In this document: positions 1-6,641 of the stretch, piece by piece
Layout: every line of letters begins with the position of its first letter
How positions within the stretch are numbered: the stretch's first letter is position 1
Source: DATGLE01 sp035294325
GTDB lineage: Bacteria > Chloroflexota > Ktedonobacteria > Ktedonobacterales > Ktedonobacteraceae
Direction of reading: 5' to 3'
Length of the DNA stretch: 14,100 nt
Assembly: GCA_035294325.1 (NCBI GenBank)
Contig: DATGLE010000063.1
Coordinates: forward strand, 1 to 14,100
Translations under genes and position numbers: made by a program
The notes under the pieces: model-generated
The model's database searches: none
Seen by the model: only the letters and a program-made list of their open reading frames with translations
What the model was told of the DNA's origin: nothing

Positions 1-1028
1 TTCGCCCTCAAGTCCAGGTACGTCAGCCGCGCAAGATTGCCGAGCGATGTGGGGAGAGCAAGCAGGTAATTGTTGCGCAAATCCAGGTGCGTGAGATTGC
101 TCAATTCGCCAATCGACTCGGGAAGCGCGGTCAGCCGGTTATTGGATAGATGTAGCTCCTTGAGATGCTTCAGGTTGCCAATCGATTCTGGGAGGGAGGC
201 CAGTGCGTTATTCATTGCATGCAATTCCAGCAAATTTGCCAGGTTGCCGAGCGAATCGGGAAGGGCGCTTAATCTGTTGTTATACAGCCGCAGTTCTTTG
301 AGGCTGGCAAGGTTTCCGATACTTTCGGGGAGGGCGGTCAACTGGTTATCGGTTATATTGAGATAGGCAAGGTTCCTCATATGCTCAAATAGTGATGCCG
401 GGAGAGTAGTCAGGCGATTATTGCTCAGGTAGAGAAATGTCAGCTTCGTTAGCTTGCCGGGCGCTTCGGGGAGGGCGGTTAATTCGTTATGCCCCAGATC
501 GAGCATTTGCAGGCGCGTCAGATTGCCAATGCTCTCCGGCAGAGCAGAGAATTTGTTCTCCGCCAGATTTAATACTTCGAGGTTATGCAACTGCCAGAGC
601 GCTTCGGGAAGAGAGGCGAGCCAGTTTTTGCCCACGCTGAGATCTCTGAGCTGCTTCAACTGGCCGATACTCTCCGGGAGCGAGGTCAACTGGTTGCCGT
701 ATAGCCGCAATGTTCTGAGGCGCGGAAGCTGGCAGATCTGTTCGGGAAAGGCAGCCAGGAGGTTCGCATCCGCATGCAGTTCCTCCAGATGAATCAGCTT
801 ATCAAGTGACGCAGGCAGGGCAGTCAACTGGTTGCCATCCAGATACAATTTTTTAAGCCGCGTCAGGTTGCCGAGCCACTCCGGCAACTCGGCCAGGCGG
901 TTGCCGGTCAGATCCAGGCATTGCAGACCGGTCAACCGCGCGACAGAATCGTGAAGCGAGGTCAATGCCTGGTATCGCAGCGACAAAGTGGCAGGGGCAT
1001 CGTTTCCGAGCATATCTTCTCTTTTCAT
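1..1028 (-). CDS. Leucine-rich repeat protein, 3' end beyond the window
   Basis: An open frame runs leftward from ATG at 1028 to the window edge: about 342 codons and no stop. After roughly 20 residues it consists of about 14 consecutive LRRs of 23 residues (one of 24), with the pattern LxxLPxSIGNLxxLxxLxLxxNx. Typical units are LTALPESIGNLASLKELRLYNNR and close variants. This is the LPxxIG class found in bacterial LRR proteins, plant PIRLs and Roco proteins, and it forms a curved protein-binding solenoid. The visible start has no signal peptide or membrane segment, so a cytoplasmic protein is likely. An AGGTC element 5-9 bases before the ATG supports this start. What follows the LRRs (a GTPase, kinase or nothing) cannot be seen, so partner and role are unknown. 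Another ATG six codons downstream is a weaker alternative. Confidence 0.9.
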   Translation of the reverse strand, partial: MKREDMLGNDAPATLSLRYQALTSLHDSVARLTGLQCLDLTGNRLAELPEWLGNLTRLKKLYLDGNQLTALPASLDKLIHLEELHADANLLAAFPEQICQLPRLRTLRLYGNQLTSLPESIGQLKQLRDLSVGKNWLASLPEALWQLHNLEVLNLAENKFSALPESIGNLTRLQMLDLGHNELTALPEAPGKLTKLTFLYLSNNRLTTLPASLFEHMRNLAYLNITDNQLTALPESIGNLASLKELRLYNNRLSALPDSLGNLANLLELHAMNNALASLPESIGNLKHLKELHLSNNRLTALPESIGELSNLTHLDLRNNYLLALPTSLGNLARLTYLDLRA

Positions 1029-1131
1029 GTCTGACCTGTTTATGTACATTGACGACCAACATCGGCGATGGGAAGGGATAATGGGCACCGGTGTCGAGGG
1101 TGCCGGAAAGCGATGAACATGCCCGGGCATG

Positions 1132-1195
1132 CGTAGGGACGCCGCGCCGCCCCTGGATTGCACCACGCCCACCTGTCTGCGGCGCAAGTCCGCCC
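1132..1195 (-). repeat. Inverted, diverged third copy of the 91-bp repeat
   Basis: The block at 1175-1195 is the exact reverse complement of the 21 bases that open both downstream direct copies. The block at 1132-1152 matches the reverse complement of their GGGGCGGCGCTGCGTCCCTAC stretch with one mismatch. The middle is diverged. The element therefore exists in both orientations within 350 bp. Confidence 0.7.
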
Positions 1196-1283
1196 TACGC
1201 CATAACGATCTTGTGCCCGATCATCGACACCTTGCGCAACCATGGCCTGGCATTTCCATCATCCCCGGCCTTCTGATTAATGA

Positions 1284-1479
1284 GACGGGGCGGACTTGCG
1301 CCGCAGACCTCCCGGCGGGGAAGGCACCCGGGGCGGCACTGCGTCCCTACGGCTGCCCGGCGTTTCGACTCCGGCAGGCGTTGGGGGCGACGGGGCGGAC
1401 TTGCGCCGCAGACCTCCCGGCGGGGAAGACATCCGGGGCGGCGCTGCGTCCCTACGGCTGCCCGGCGTTTCGACTCCGG
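1284..1479 (+). repeat. 91-bp direct repeat, two near-identical copies
   Basis: Copies lie at 1284-1374 and 1389-1479 (period 105, spacer 14). Both start GACGGGGCGGACTTGCG and end CGTTTCGACTCCGG, and differ at only a few positions in the middle. All frames through the repeat are open simply because it is GC-rich, which creates several false ORFs. No coding role is supported. Confidence 0.9.
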
Positions 1480-1520
1480 GACTTTCAAGCGGATTATAGC
1501 ATATACATCGGCCTCACTCC

Positions 1521-1748
1521 TTATTTTTCCTCCATATAATTGGGCGGATCAGCTTGCCCTTCAATGAGTTCAGATGCATCGACACCCAGGCCGCGCGCCA
1601 GTTTGCCGAGAGTTTCTATGGTGATGTTGGTATGGGGATTTCTTCATATTTTCTGCACGGTCGTGATATCGACGCCTGAACGCAGAAACAATTGACGCTG
1701 GCTGATCTTCTTCTGCTGAGCGATCTCTTTCACCTTCAAGCGAATCAT
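1521..1748 (-). pseudogene. XRE-family HTH regulator interrupted by in-frame TGA
   Basis: Reading from ATG at 1748 to TAA at 1521-1523 gives 75 codons that align end to end with the intact neighbour at 1777-1995. It begins MIRLKVKEIAQQKKISQRQL and continues through VQKI, stop, RNPHTNITIETLGKLARGLGVD. Codon 35 is TGA (1644-1646), at the position where the neighbour has Tyr in QRIYRDP; a TGG-to-TGA change is the simplest origin. The stop falls just after the recognition helix, so the 34-residue product would lack half the fold. No internal restart exists. AAGGAA lies about 10 bases before the ATG. TGA ends other genes here (minC, the membrane protein), so UGA recoding is unlikely. Sequencing error is the main alternative. 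Confidence 0.8.
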
Positions 1749-1776
1749 GCAGCAACGTTCCTTGCCATAGATCTAG

Positions 1777-1995
1777 CTACTCAGAGACGAGAGGCGGATC
1801 AAACTCTAACAGGTCGTTGGGAGTGCAATCCAGCGCACGGCAGAGCTTTTCTAATGTGGCAAGAGTGATATTCATAGATGGATCCCGGTAGATGCGCTGG
1901 ACTACGGATAAGTCCATGTCAACTTTTCGGGCAATACGTGACTGCCCCATGCCTCGTTGTTTGGCTACTTCTCTGATTTTAATTCGTATGGACAT
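1777..1995 (-). CDS. Small XRE/Cro-type HTH transcriptional regulator
   Basis: A 72-residue protein that is nearly all helix-turn-helix. It begins MSIRIKIREVAKQRGMGQSR and continues IARKVDMDLSVVQRIYRDP and NITLATLEKLCRALDCTPNDLLEF. This five-helix Cro/C1 pattern matches the short YozG-like single-domain regulators, which bind operator DNA as dimers. The scaffold and recognition helices occupy roughly residues 15-37, and the TLxKLCxALxxxPxDLLE tail is diagnostic. There is no sensor domain. It sits 28 bp upstream of a broken paralogue on the same strand, so the pair probably arose by tandem duplication and was co-transcribed. No good Shine-Dalgarno precedes ATG 1995, but no other in-frame start exists; leaderless translation is possible. 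The target is unknown. Confidence 0.88.
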   Translation of the reverse strand: MSIRIKIREVAKQRGMGQSRIARKVDMDLSVVQRIYRDPSMNITLATLEKLCRALDCTPNDLLEFDPPLVSE

Positions 1996-2066
1996 GATGG
2001 TAGTGTAGCCGCGCTCTCTGTGTCTGCGAAGTCTGCATATTAGCTCTCTGATAATATGCTACGGGC

Positions 2067-2095
2067 TTATAAGCAGGGAGCGTATATGCTATAAT
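2067..2095 (+). promoter_or_regulatory. Putative extended -10 promoter
   Basis: A perfect TATAAT at 2090-2095 is preceded by TG at 2087-2088, giving the extended -10 pattern TGCTATAAT. A weak -35-like TTATAA lies at 2067-2072 with a 17-bp spacer. Transcription would start near 2102 and give the glycoside hydrolase a leader of about 300 bases. This is sequence matching only. Confidence 0.4.
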
Positions 2096-2194
2096 TCCTA
2101 TATCGGTACACATCGACAGACCTACAGACGGGCACCTGGAAAAGGGCACATTGAATACCCCATTCTGGTTAGTAGAGAGAGGAGAACCCGCGCA

Positions 2195-2233
2195 ATGCAG
2201 CAATCTCACATCTGGAAGCCACAACTTCTATAA
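2195..2233 (+). CDS. Possible 12-residue leader peptide
   Basis: ATG at 2195 opens a 12-codon frame, MQQSHIWKPQLL, ending in TAA. It is preceded by the purine-rich GAGAGAGGAGAA at 2174-2185, whose GGAG core lies 10 bases upstream of the ATG. It sits between the putative promoter and the hydrolase gene. No run of a single amino acid suggests classical attenuation, and such a short ORF could occur by chance. Confidence 0.2.
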   Translation: MQQSHIWKPQLL

Positions 2234-2236
2234 AGT

Positions 2237-2251
2237 GAGCGCCACAGGCGC
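2237..2251 (-). repeat. Solitary left end of the composite palindromic repeat
   Basis: GAGCGCCACAGGCGC is the reverse complement of GCGCCTGTGGCGCTC and matches the left end of the element at 13030-13044 at 14 of 15 positions. No long palindrome is attached, so it is a relic or a chance match to a GC-rich motif. Confidence 0.4.
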
Positions 2252-2385
2252 GAGCCAGCGATGGCATGGGAAAGAAGGCATACACTGAGAATCAGCCCTC
2301 TCCGAGTACAATGGTAATTACAGAGTGAAAAGCCGGAGGATCTCGCGGGCGACTTCCTTTGTGTTCGCGCGGTCCTTCTATTGGT

Positions 2386-2393
2386 GAAAGGAG
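2386..2393 (+). promoter_or_regulatory. Shine-Dalgarno site fixing a GTG start
   Basis: GAAAGGAG ends six bases before GTG 2400 and is the strongest ribosome-binding site nearby. It selects GTG rather than a downstream ATG as the start of the hydrolase gene. Confidence 0.8.
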
Positions 2394-2399
2394 TGGCAA

Positions 2400-3359
2400 G
2401 TGGGATTTTATGGCGTCACCGTCGGGACGAAAGGACCGGCGCTCAACCCCCAGGTCATCGCGGCCATGCAGGATCTCGGCCTGAGCGACCTGCGTTTCCA
2501 GGTGCCGTGGAGATTGGTGGAGCAGAGCAGAGGCCATTACAACTGGAGTCTATGGGATGATGCTGTAGCAAAGTGCAACGCCGCCGGCCTGAATATTACG
2601 CTCACCATCAAGCAGCCGCCTGCATTCTGGCAGGTCAGGGGCCTCCCCAGTCCGCAGGGGACGGCGCTCATCGCCGAGGCGATAGCGAGCCGCTATAATG
2701 GCAAGAGTGGGCATGGCAGTATTGCCGGCATCGAGATCGGCAACGAGGATTACGATAGCGCCCCCCATACCTCGCCGCTGCCGCTCGCGATTGCGCTGCA
2801 AGCTGCGTATCCGGTAATCAAAGCTATGCAGCCCACGCTGCCCGTCTATATGGGCGCTATCCTCCAGCGCAACTCGACGCATATCAAAGCCTTCATGGAT
2901 GGCCTCTGGGCACAGGCAAAGGGATGCTTCGACATCGCCAATTTCCACTTCTACACCTGCATTCCGGGTAACGGTCACTTTGATCCTTCCGATAGCAGCG
3001 TGCACAATGTGCCCTCACTGGCGCAGTTCATCGCCATCCTGGCGCAGAGCCATGCCCAGGCGGGGTGTCCCAATTTTCCAACACGCTGCACCGAATTTGG
3101 CTTTGCGGTGACACCGGCGTTTGGCCGGCCGGCCCGCTGTGTTTGTCGCGATCAAGAGACGCAGTGGCAGTACCTCGAATACTGCTACGATCAATTCAGG
3201 CAGGCCGGATTTATCGTCGGCGCCGATGTCTTTACGCTCGGCTTTGCTCATCCCCCCGACGGGATGAGCCTGGTGCAAAACGGCGGCGTGAAAACCGTCG
3301 CCTATCAGAATCTCAAGGTGTACATTGCACAGAATAGCGTACCAGACGCCGCTGATTAG
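2400..3359 (+). CDS. Clan GH-A-like TIM-barrel glycoside hydrolase
   Basis: A 319-residue protein starting at GTG (strong GAAAGGAG site) and ending in TAG. It opens on a first barrel strand (FYGVTVG), followed by LRFQVPWRLVEQSRGHYNW and the repeated strand-helix pattern of an (alpha/beta)8 barrel. IEIGNEDY places an Asn-Glu pair at N115-E116, the usual acid/base on strand 4. CTEFGF places E232 on strand 7 as the likely nucleophile. HFYT (183-186) and DVFTLGF (276-282) fit strands 6 and 8. This arrangement is that of retaining clan GH-A enzymes (GH5, GH39, GH51 and relatives). The family and sugar substrate cannot be fixed by eye. There is no signal peptide, so it probably acts in the cytoplasm. 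It is unusually Cys-rich. It stands alone and converges with the MBL gene. Confidence 0.78.
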   Translation: MGFYGVTVGTKGPALNPQVIAAMQDLGLSDLRFQVPWRLVEQSRGHYNWSLWDDAVAKCNAAGLNITLTIKQPPAFWQVRGLPSPQGTALIAEAIASRYNGKSGHGSIAGIEIGNEDYDSAPHTSPLPLAIALQAAYPVIKAMQPTLPVYMGAILQRNSTHIKAFMDGLWAQAKGCFDIANFHFYTCIPGNGHFDPSDSSVHNVPSLAQFIAILAQSHAQAGCPNFPTRCTEFGFAVTPAFGRPARCVCRDQETQWQYLEYCYDQFRQAGFIVGADVFTLGFAHPPDGMSLVQNGGVKTVAYQNLKVYIAQNSVPDAAD

Positions 3360-3399
3360 CGTATCATACGCCGGGGGGGCAAGATGACGCCCGCATCTT

Positions 3400-3523
3400 G
3401 ACGCCCGCACGGGCCGTCTCTACATAACACAGACGCCCGCACGGGCCGTCTCTACATGTAGAGATGGGGCTTGCCCCCATCTCCTGGCCCCCCATCTCCT
3501 GGCCCCCCCATCTCCTGGCCCCC
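3400..3523. repeat. Direct repeat, head-to-head junction and C-rich tandem array
   Basis: A 26-bp unit beginning GACGCCCGCACGGGCCG occurs exactly at 3400-3425 and 3432-3457. The second copy meets a diverged inverted copy through the palindrome TCTCTACATGTAGAGA (3449-3464). This runs into three tandem ATCTCCTGGCCCCC-type units (3479-3493, 3494-3509, 3510-3523; 15, 16 and 14 bp). The block lies between the convergent hydrolase and MBL genes, where it could stop transcription from both sides. Confidence 0.85.
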
Positions 3524-3586
3524 ATCACTGTCTCTCCATCCTCGTCTACCCATCCCCATCCCCCCATCTCTATCTACGTCATATGT

Positions 3587-4384
3587 CTATACTAACACCC
3601 ATTCTTCCTGCCCCTGGCGCCTTACACGTCCCTCGCGCTCCAGCTTGAGCAGGTGGGCGAGGACGGAGCGGGCGGCGATGGGGTGCAGGCGCGGATCAAC
3701 ATCGACATAGATACGTTCCACAAGCGCCGGGATGCTCGCGCCCCCCGGCACAGCCTCCAGCGCATGTAACACTTGCTGCTCACGCTCCAGGCGGTGGGCA
3801 ATATACTCGGCCAGCTTCGCCTGTGGCTCCGTAATGACCGGGCCGTGCGCGGGCACAATCGCCGCGATATCCATTGCCTGCAAGCGTTTGAGCGAACTGA
3901 GATAGTCGAGCATATCACCCTCTGGCGGCGAGATGACTACAGTGCCAACGCCTGCTATCAGGTCGCCGGCGAACAGGATGCGCGCGCCTTCCAGCAGGTA
4001 GCAGTGGTGATCGAAGCGATGGCCGGGCGTGTGGATCGCACGCAGGGTATCATCGCCGGTGGGGAAAGGTGTCTCGTCGGGAACCTCCACATCGGCCAGC
4101 GGCGTACCCTGGCGGTTGTAGGCATAGATGGGCGCATTGAGCCGTTCGCGCAGCGCGGCGGCTCCGCCGATATGATCGGGATGTCCATGCGTAATCAGGA
4201 TGCGCCGGATGCCCCCGCGCTCAGCCCCGGCGCTCACAATCGCATCCAGGTGCGCCGCGTTATCGTCGGCGGGATCAATGACCGTCACGCCTTCGCTTCC
4301 ACTGCCCAGGATAATAGTGTTGGTTCCCGGCCCCGTCATGATCGAAGGGTTGGGAGCGAGGATAATGGTGTATGCATCTGGCAT
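3587..4384 (-). CDS. MBL-fold metallohydrolase, LACTB2-like
   Basis: A 265-residue metallo-beta-lactamase-fold hydrolase. The metal-binding set is complete: H66-x-H68-x-D70-H71 in THGHPDH, H122 in TPGHRFDH, D141 in FAGD and H180 in PAHG. The C-terminal third (about 195-265) is helical and ends with a winged-helix-like ALVERIY...LLKLEREGRVRR segment, as in LACTB2-type proteins. LACTB2 itself is an RNase, while other relatives are hydrolases of unknown substrate, so the substrate is open. The ORF extends 18 codons further upstream, but AAGGAG six bases before ATG 4384 selects the start given. It lies downstream of the Nudix gene on the same strand with a 98-bp gap containing a possible terminator, so co-transcription is uncertain. 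It ends in TAG. Confidence 0.88.
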   Translation of the reverse strand: MPDAYTIILAPNPSIMTGPGTNTIILGSGSEGVTVIDPADDNAAHLDAIVSAGAERGGIRRILITHGHPDHIGGAAALRERLNAPIYAYNRQGTPLADVEVPDETPFPTGDDTLRAIHTPGHRFDHHCYLLEGARILFAGDLIAGVGTVVISPPEGDMLDYLSSLKRLQAMDIAAIVPAHGPVITEPQAKLAEYIAHRLEREQQVLHALEAVPGGASIPALVERIYVDVDPRLHPIAARSVLAHLLKLEREGRVRRQGQEEWVLV

Positions 4385-4430
4385 GGCCGTCTCCTTATTA
4401 TCCCAAATACAGTCAAGTTCATAAAAATTT

Positions 4431-4473
4431 GGGGACACCCCGATCCCCGCCAGGGAACCGGCCGGTTCCCTGG
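4431..4473 (-). terminator. Hairpins downstream of the Nudix gene
   Basis: A perfect 24-bp palindrome (4450-4473, arms CCAGGGAACCGG) lies 9 bp after the Nudix stop. It is followed on the minus strand by a short GGGG-TGT-CCCC hairpin (4431-4441) and then AAATTTTTAT. Together they could end or attenuate transcription before the MBL gene. The hairpin next to the T-run has only a four-base stem, so efficiency is doubtful. Confidence 0.45.
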
Positions 4474-4482
4474 ACCCTCCCG

Positions 4483-5277
4483 CTAGAGTTGCCAGGAGTG
4501 CTCTGGCTCTTCGGGCAGATGGACAGATGTCCTGCCCTGTTCGCGGGTGATGATCGGCATACGCGCGTGTACGGGGCGCAGCGCCGTCGTTTCCAGTGCA
4601 GCCTCTGTGCTGGCAAAAGCGGCCAGTTCGCGCAACTGGTGGAACGTAGGAAACGCGATAGGGAAACTTCCCCGCTTGAAGCGCTCCAGAGCGTCGGCGG
4701 GCCGAATCCAGATGCCCGCGCTGGTCTCCAGACGGTCATAGATGGCTTCCTGTTCGGCGGGAGCGCGGGCCAGGAAGAAATGCGTGTCGAAGCGCTTCGG
4801 CGCCGCCTCCGGCGTAATCCAGTGTGCGAAATAGACGAGGAGATTGGTTGCCAGCACGAGCTGTTCGGCGCGCGCTATCTCCAGCAGCGAGATGCGCTGC
4901 TCATACAACGCCTGGCGGTAGCCAGCAAAGCGCGCCGCACTGCGCCGGTCAAGCGCGAGCATGCGGTCATCGCGGTAGGCAAGCAGTACATTCGCCTCCT
5001 CAAAAAGCTCACGAATGGCCGCGGCCCTGACGCCGTGGCCGAGGGCGGTCTGCCCCTCTACATCCGCCGGCGATGGCGCAACGGGACGGCATATCCCGGC
5101 GGCCTGCTCGGTCAGGCGATCACCCGGCGCGACGGAGCCGCCGGGGAAGACAAAAACATCCGGCATAAACTCGCTCTGGGCGACGCGCCGGACCATAAAT
5201 ACCTCTATTCCTTCGCCCTCTGGCTCTACGTCGCGCAGCAGCATAATACCGGCAGACAGACGAGGTTGAACCGCCAT
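4483..5277 (-). CDS. Nudix hydrolase, NUDT19/RP2-like
   Basis: A 264-residue Nudix-fold pyrophosphohydrolase. FPGG at 44-47 and AAAIRELFEEANVLL around 86-99 form the Nudix signature REUXEEXGU, with Asn in place of the usual Gly. A long insertion separates FPGG from the box. The later HWITPEAAPKRFDTHFFLA (152-170) is characteristic of the NUDT19/RP2 branch, whose mammalian members hydrolyse CoA species; that substrate is not demonstrated here. The frame is open 31 codons further upstream, but GGAG eight bases before ATG 5277, and the start of the fold (LSAGIMLLRD) right after it, choose this start. It precedes the MBL gene. A composite palindromic repeat begins 25 bp beyond its start and may share the promoter region. 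It ends in TAG. Confidence 0.87.
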   Translation of the reverse strand: MAVQPRLSAGIMLLRDVEPEGEGIEVFMVRRVAQSEFMPDVFVFPGGSVAPGDRLTEQAAGICRPVAPSPADVEGQTALGHGVRAAAIRELFEEANVLLAYRDDRMLALDRRSAARFAGYRQALYEQRISLLEIARAEQLVLATNLLVYFAHWITPEAAPKRFDTHFFLARAPAEQEAIYDRLETSAGIWIRPADALERFKRGSFPIAFPTFHQLRELAAFASTEAALETTALRPVHARMPIITREQGRTSVHLPEEPEHSWQL

Positions 5278-5301
5278 GCTATACTCTCCATTCTTTTGCT
5301 C

Positions 5302-5406
5302 GCGCCCGCGGCGCTCACCTCCTGTTATTAGATGGGATGTTGTGAAAAATGTGCGAAGGGCATTTTTCACAACATCCCATCCCTTCTTTGCGCGGCGTAG
5401 CCGCGC
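5302..5406 (+). repeat. Composite palindromic repeat, copy A
   Basis: Left end GCGCCCGCGGCGCTC (5302-5316). Central hairpin with perfect 21-bp arms (5331-5351 and 5361-5381) and a 9-base tip TGCGAAGGG. Right end is the perfect hairpin GCGCGGC-GTA-GCCGCGC (5390-5406). It lies between the divergent Nudix and aroE genes. Shares its ends with copies B to D, but the central arms are its own. Confidence 0.85.
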
Positions 5407-5420
5407 CCCCTACCCTATAG

Positions 5421-5474
5421 TACCATATGCGCAGGCGCGGAAGACGTAACCCACCAGCGGAGTGTCATATGGTA
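5421..5474. promoter_or_regulatory. Spaced inverted repeat upstream of aroE
   Basis: TACCATATG (5421-5429) and CATATGGTA (5466-5474) are perfect 9-bp inverted repeats separated by 36 bp, located 75-128 bp upstream of the aroE start. They could be paired operator half-sites in the Nudix/aroE divergent region. No regulator is identified, and one such pair may be chance. Confidence 0.3.
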
Positions 5475-5548
5475 TTCTATGAGCGAGGCAGCAGGGCGTT
5501 GTTCCCGCCCGCGTAGAAAACATGTTATTCAGGAGAAGATGGCGCCCG

Positions 5549-6433
5549 ATGTCTATTACAGAGCAGCAAGTACCTCCGATGCCTTATTTGCGCATCGGGT
5601 TGATTGGCGATCCCGTCGCGCATTCCTACTCGCCCCGCTTCCAGCAGGCCGCTCTGGATGCGCTCGCCATACCGGCTCGCTACGAGTTGTGGCCCACGCC
5701 CGCCGATCAGGTGATAGAACGCGTGCGCGCGCTCTGTGACAGGTACTGCCTGGGCGCCAATGTGACCATTCCGCATAAGCAGGCTGTGGTACCACTGGTC
5801 GATAAGATCGACCCTCTTGCGGCCCGGATTGGCGCGATCAATACTATCGTGCATCACGATGATTACCTGCACGGCTACAATACCGACGCGCCGGGATTGA
5901 TACATGCGCTGTACGAGCATGGCATCGGGGAGCGTCAGAGCGACGGCTTCATCTCGCTCAAAGGGCACACAGCTATCCTGCTGGGAGCGGGCGGGGCTGC
6001 TCGCGGCGCCGCCTTTGCGCTGACGGTGGCCGGCGTTGACCGCCTCATCATTCTCAACCGTCATCTTGAGCGCGCGCAAATGCTGGCAGCGGAGGTGCAA
6101 CAGAACTATGACGGCCCGGTCTTCAGCCTCAGCGATCCATACTTTCTCATCCCCCACTTCGGGGCCATCATCATCAACGCCACCTCGGTTGGCATGCACG
6201 AAGATGTCAGCCCGCTGCCGGCGGAGGTGCTGAGCCGTTTCGACGCCAGCACCTTCGTCTACGACATGATCTACAATCCGCCACAGACGCGCCTGCTCTG
6301 TCAGGCGCTCACGATGGGGATGCGGGCCGCCAACGGCCTCACCATGCTACTGCATCAGGGCGCGCTCTCCTTCTCGCTCTGGACGCACCAGCCCGCGCCG
6401 CTCGACGTTATGCGTGCGGCCCTCATGTTGTAA
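5549..6433 (+). CDS. aroE: Shikimate dehydrogenase
   Basis: A 294-residue enzyme that reduces 3-dehydroshikimate to shikimate with NADPH in the cytoplasmic pathway to chorismate and aromatic amino acids. The substrate-binding SYSP motif (26-29) is present, as are the catalytic Lys in NVTIPHK (K77), AINTI (N98) and YNTD (N111, D113). The Rossmann loop is GAGGAARG (146-153), with NRH (170-172) where NADP enzymes have NRT. NATSVGM (210-216) and NGLTMLLHQGALSF with Q270 complete the set. Length is normal. The frame opens at ATG 5522, but AGGAG (5531-5535) lies downstream of that codon and 13 bases before ATG 5549, which is therefore preferred; ATG 5579 is also possible. It stands alone, not in an aro operon. 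Confidence 0.93.
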   Translation: MSITEQQVPPMPYLRIGLIGDPVAHSYSPRFQQAALDALAIPARYELWPTPADQVIERVRALCDRYCLGANVTIPHKQAVVPLVDKIDPLAARIGAINTIVHHDDYLHGYNTDAPGLIHALYEHGIGERQSDGFISLKGHTAILLGAGGAARGAAFALTVAGVDRLIILNRHLERAQMLAAEVQQNYDGPVFSLSDPYFLIPHFGAIIINATSVGMHEDVSPLPAEVLSRFDASTFVYDMIYNPPQTRLLCQALTMGMRAANGLTMLLHQGALSFSLWTHQPAPLDVMRAALML

Positions 6434-6476
6434 AATTGGTGATAAGATAGGCTTCGCCTTCTCTCATCGGGTATTC

Positions 6477-6577
6477 GCGCGGCTCCGTCGCGCAAAGGAA
6501 GGGAAAGTGTGTTGTGGCAAAATACGCGCAGCGTATTTTGCCACAACACACTTTCCCCGGGCGAGCGCCGCAGGCAC
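6477..6577 (-). repeat. Composite palindromic repeat, copy B (inverted)
   Basis: Central hairpin with perfect 27-bp arms (6501-6527 and 6531-6557) around a 3-base tip. The 3' side holds GAGCGCCGCAGGCAC (6563-6577), reverse complement of the conserved left end. The 5' side holds GCGCGGCTCCGTCGCGC (6477-6493), equivalent to the right-end hairpin. It fills the aroE-FAH spacer and could act as a strong hairpin in RNA, but lacks a T-run. Confidence 0.87.
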
Positions 6578-6627
6578 GAGCATGCGAAGGCGTCGGCTAT
6601 CAGATATCTTCTTATTTTTCTCCAGCG

Positions 6628-6634
6628 AAAGGAG
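6628..6634 (+). promoter_or_regulatory. Shine-Dalgarno site fixing a TTG start
   Basis: AAAGGAG ends seven bases before TTG 6642. The longer open frame reaches back through repeat copy B into the aroE 3' end and is not coding there, so this site defines the start of the FAH-family gene. Confidence 0.8.
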
Positions 6635-6641
6635 ACGATTC

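Larger units (their letters stand above)
1029..1520. other. Gene-free spacer with a three-copy repeat
   Basis: Open frames here are short, mutually overlapping and lie inside the repeat copies; none resembles a protein family. The spacer separates the LRR gene start from the end of the regulator pair. Its only clear content is the GC-rich repeat copies described separately. Confidence 0.6.
1996..2385. other. Gene-poor leader region upstream of the glycoside hydrolase
   Basis: About 400 bp without a convincing gene. It is AT-richer than the coding regions (especially 2040-2100) and probably holds divergent promoters for the regulator pair and the hydrolase gene. It also contains a 12-codon ORF and one isolated end of the composite palindromic repeat, both listed separately. 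Confidence 0.5.

Noticed and set aside
70..792. Plus-strand frames rich in periodic LPIDSGR-like motifs
   Set aside because: Their periodicity mirrors the 69-bp LRR unit on the opposite strand.
4372..5331. 319-codon plus-strand frame opposite the MBL and Nudix genes
   Set aside because: It is the antisense of two genes with complete catalytic motifs, and has no ribosome-binding site or family resemblance.
5522..5548. ATG 5522 as the aroE start
   Set aside because: No ribosome-binding site precedes it, while AGGAG lies between it and ATG 5549.
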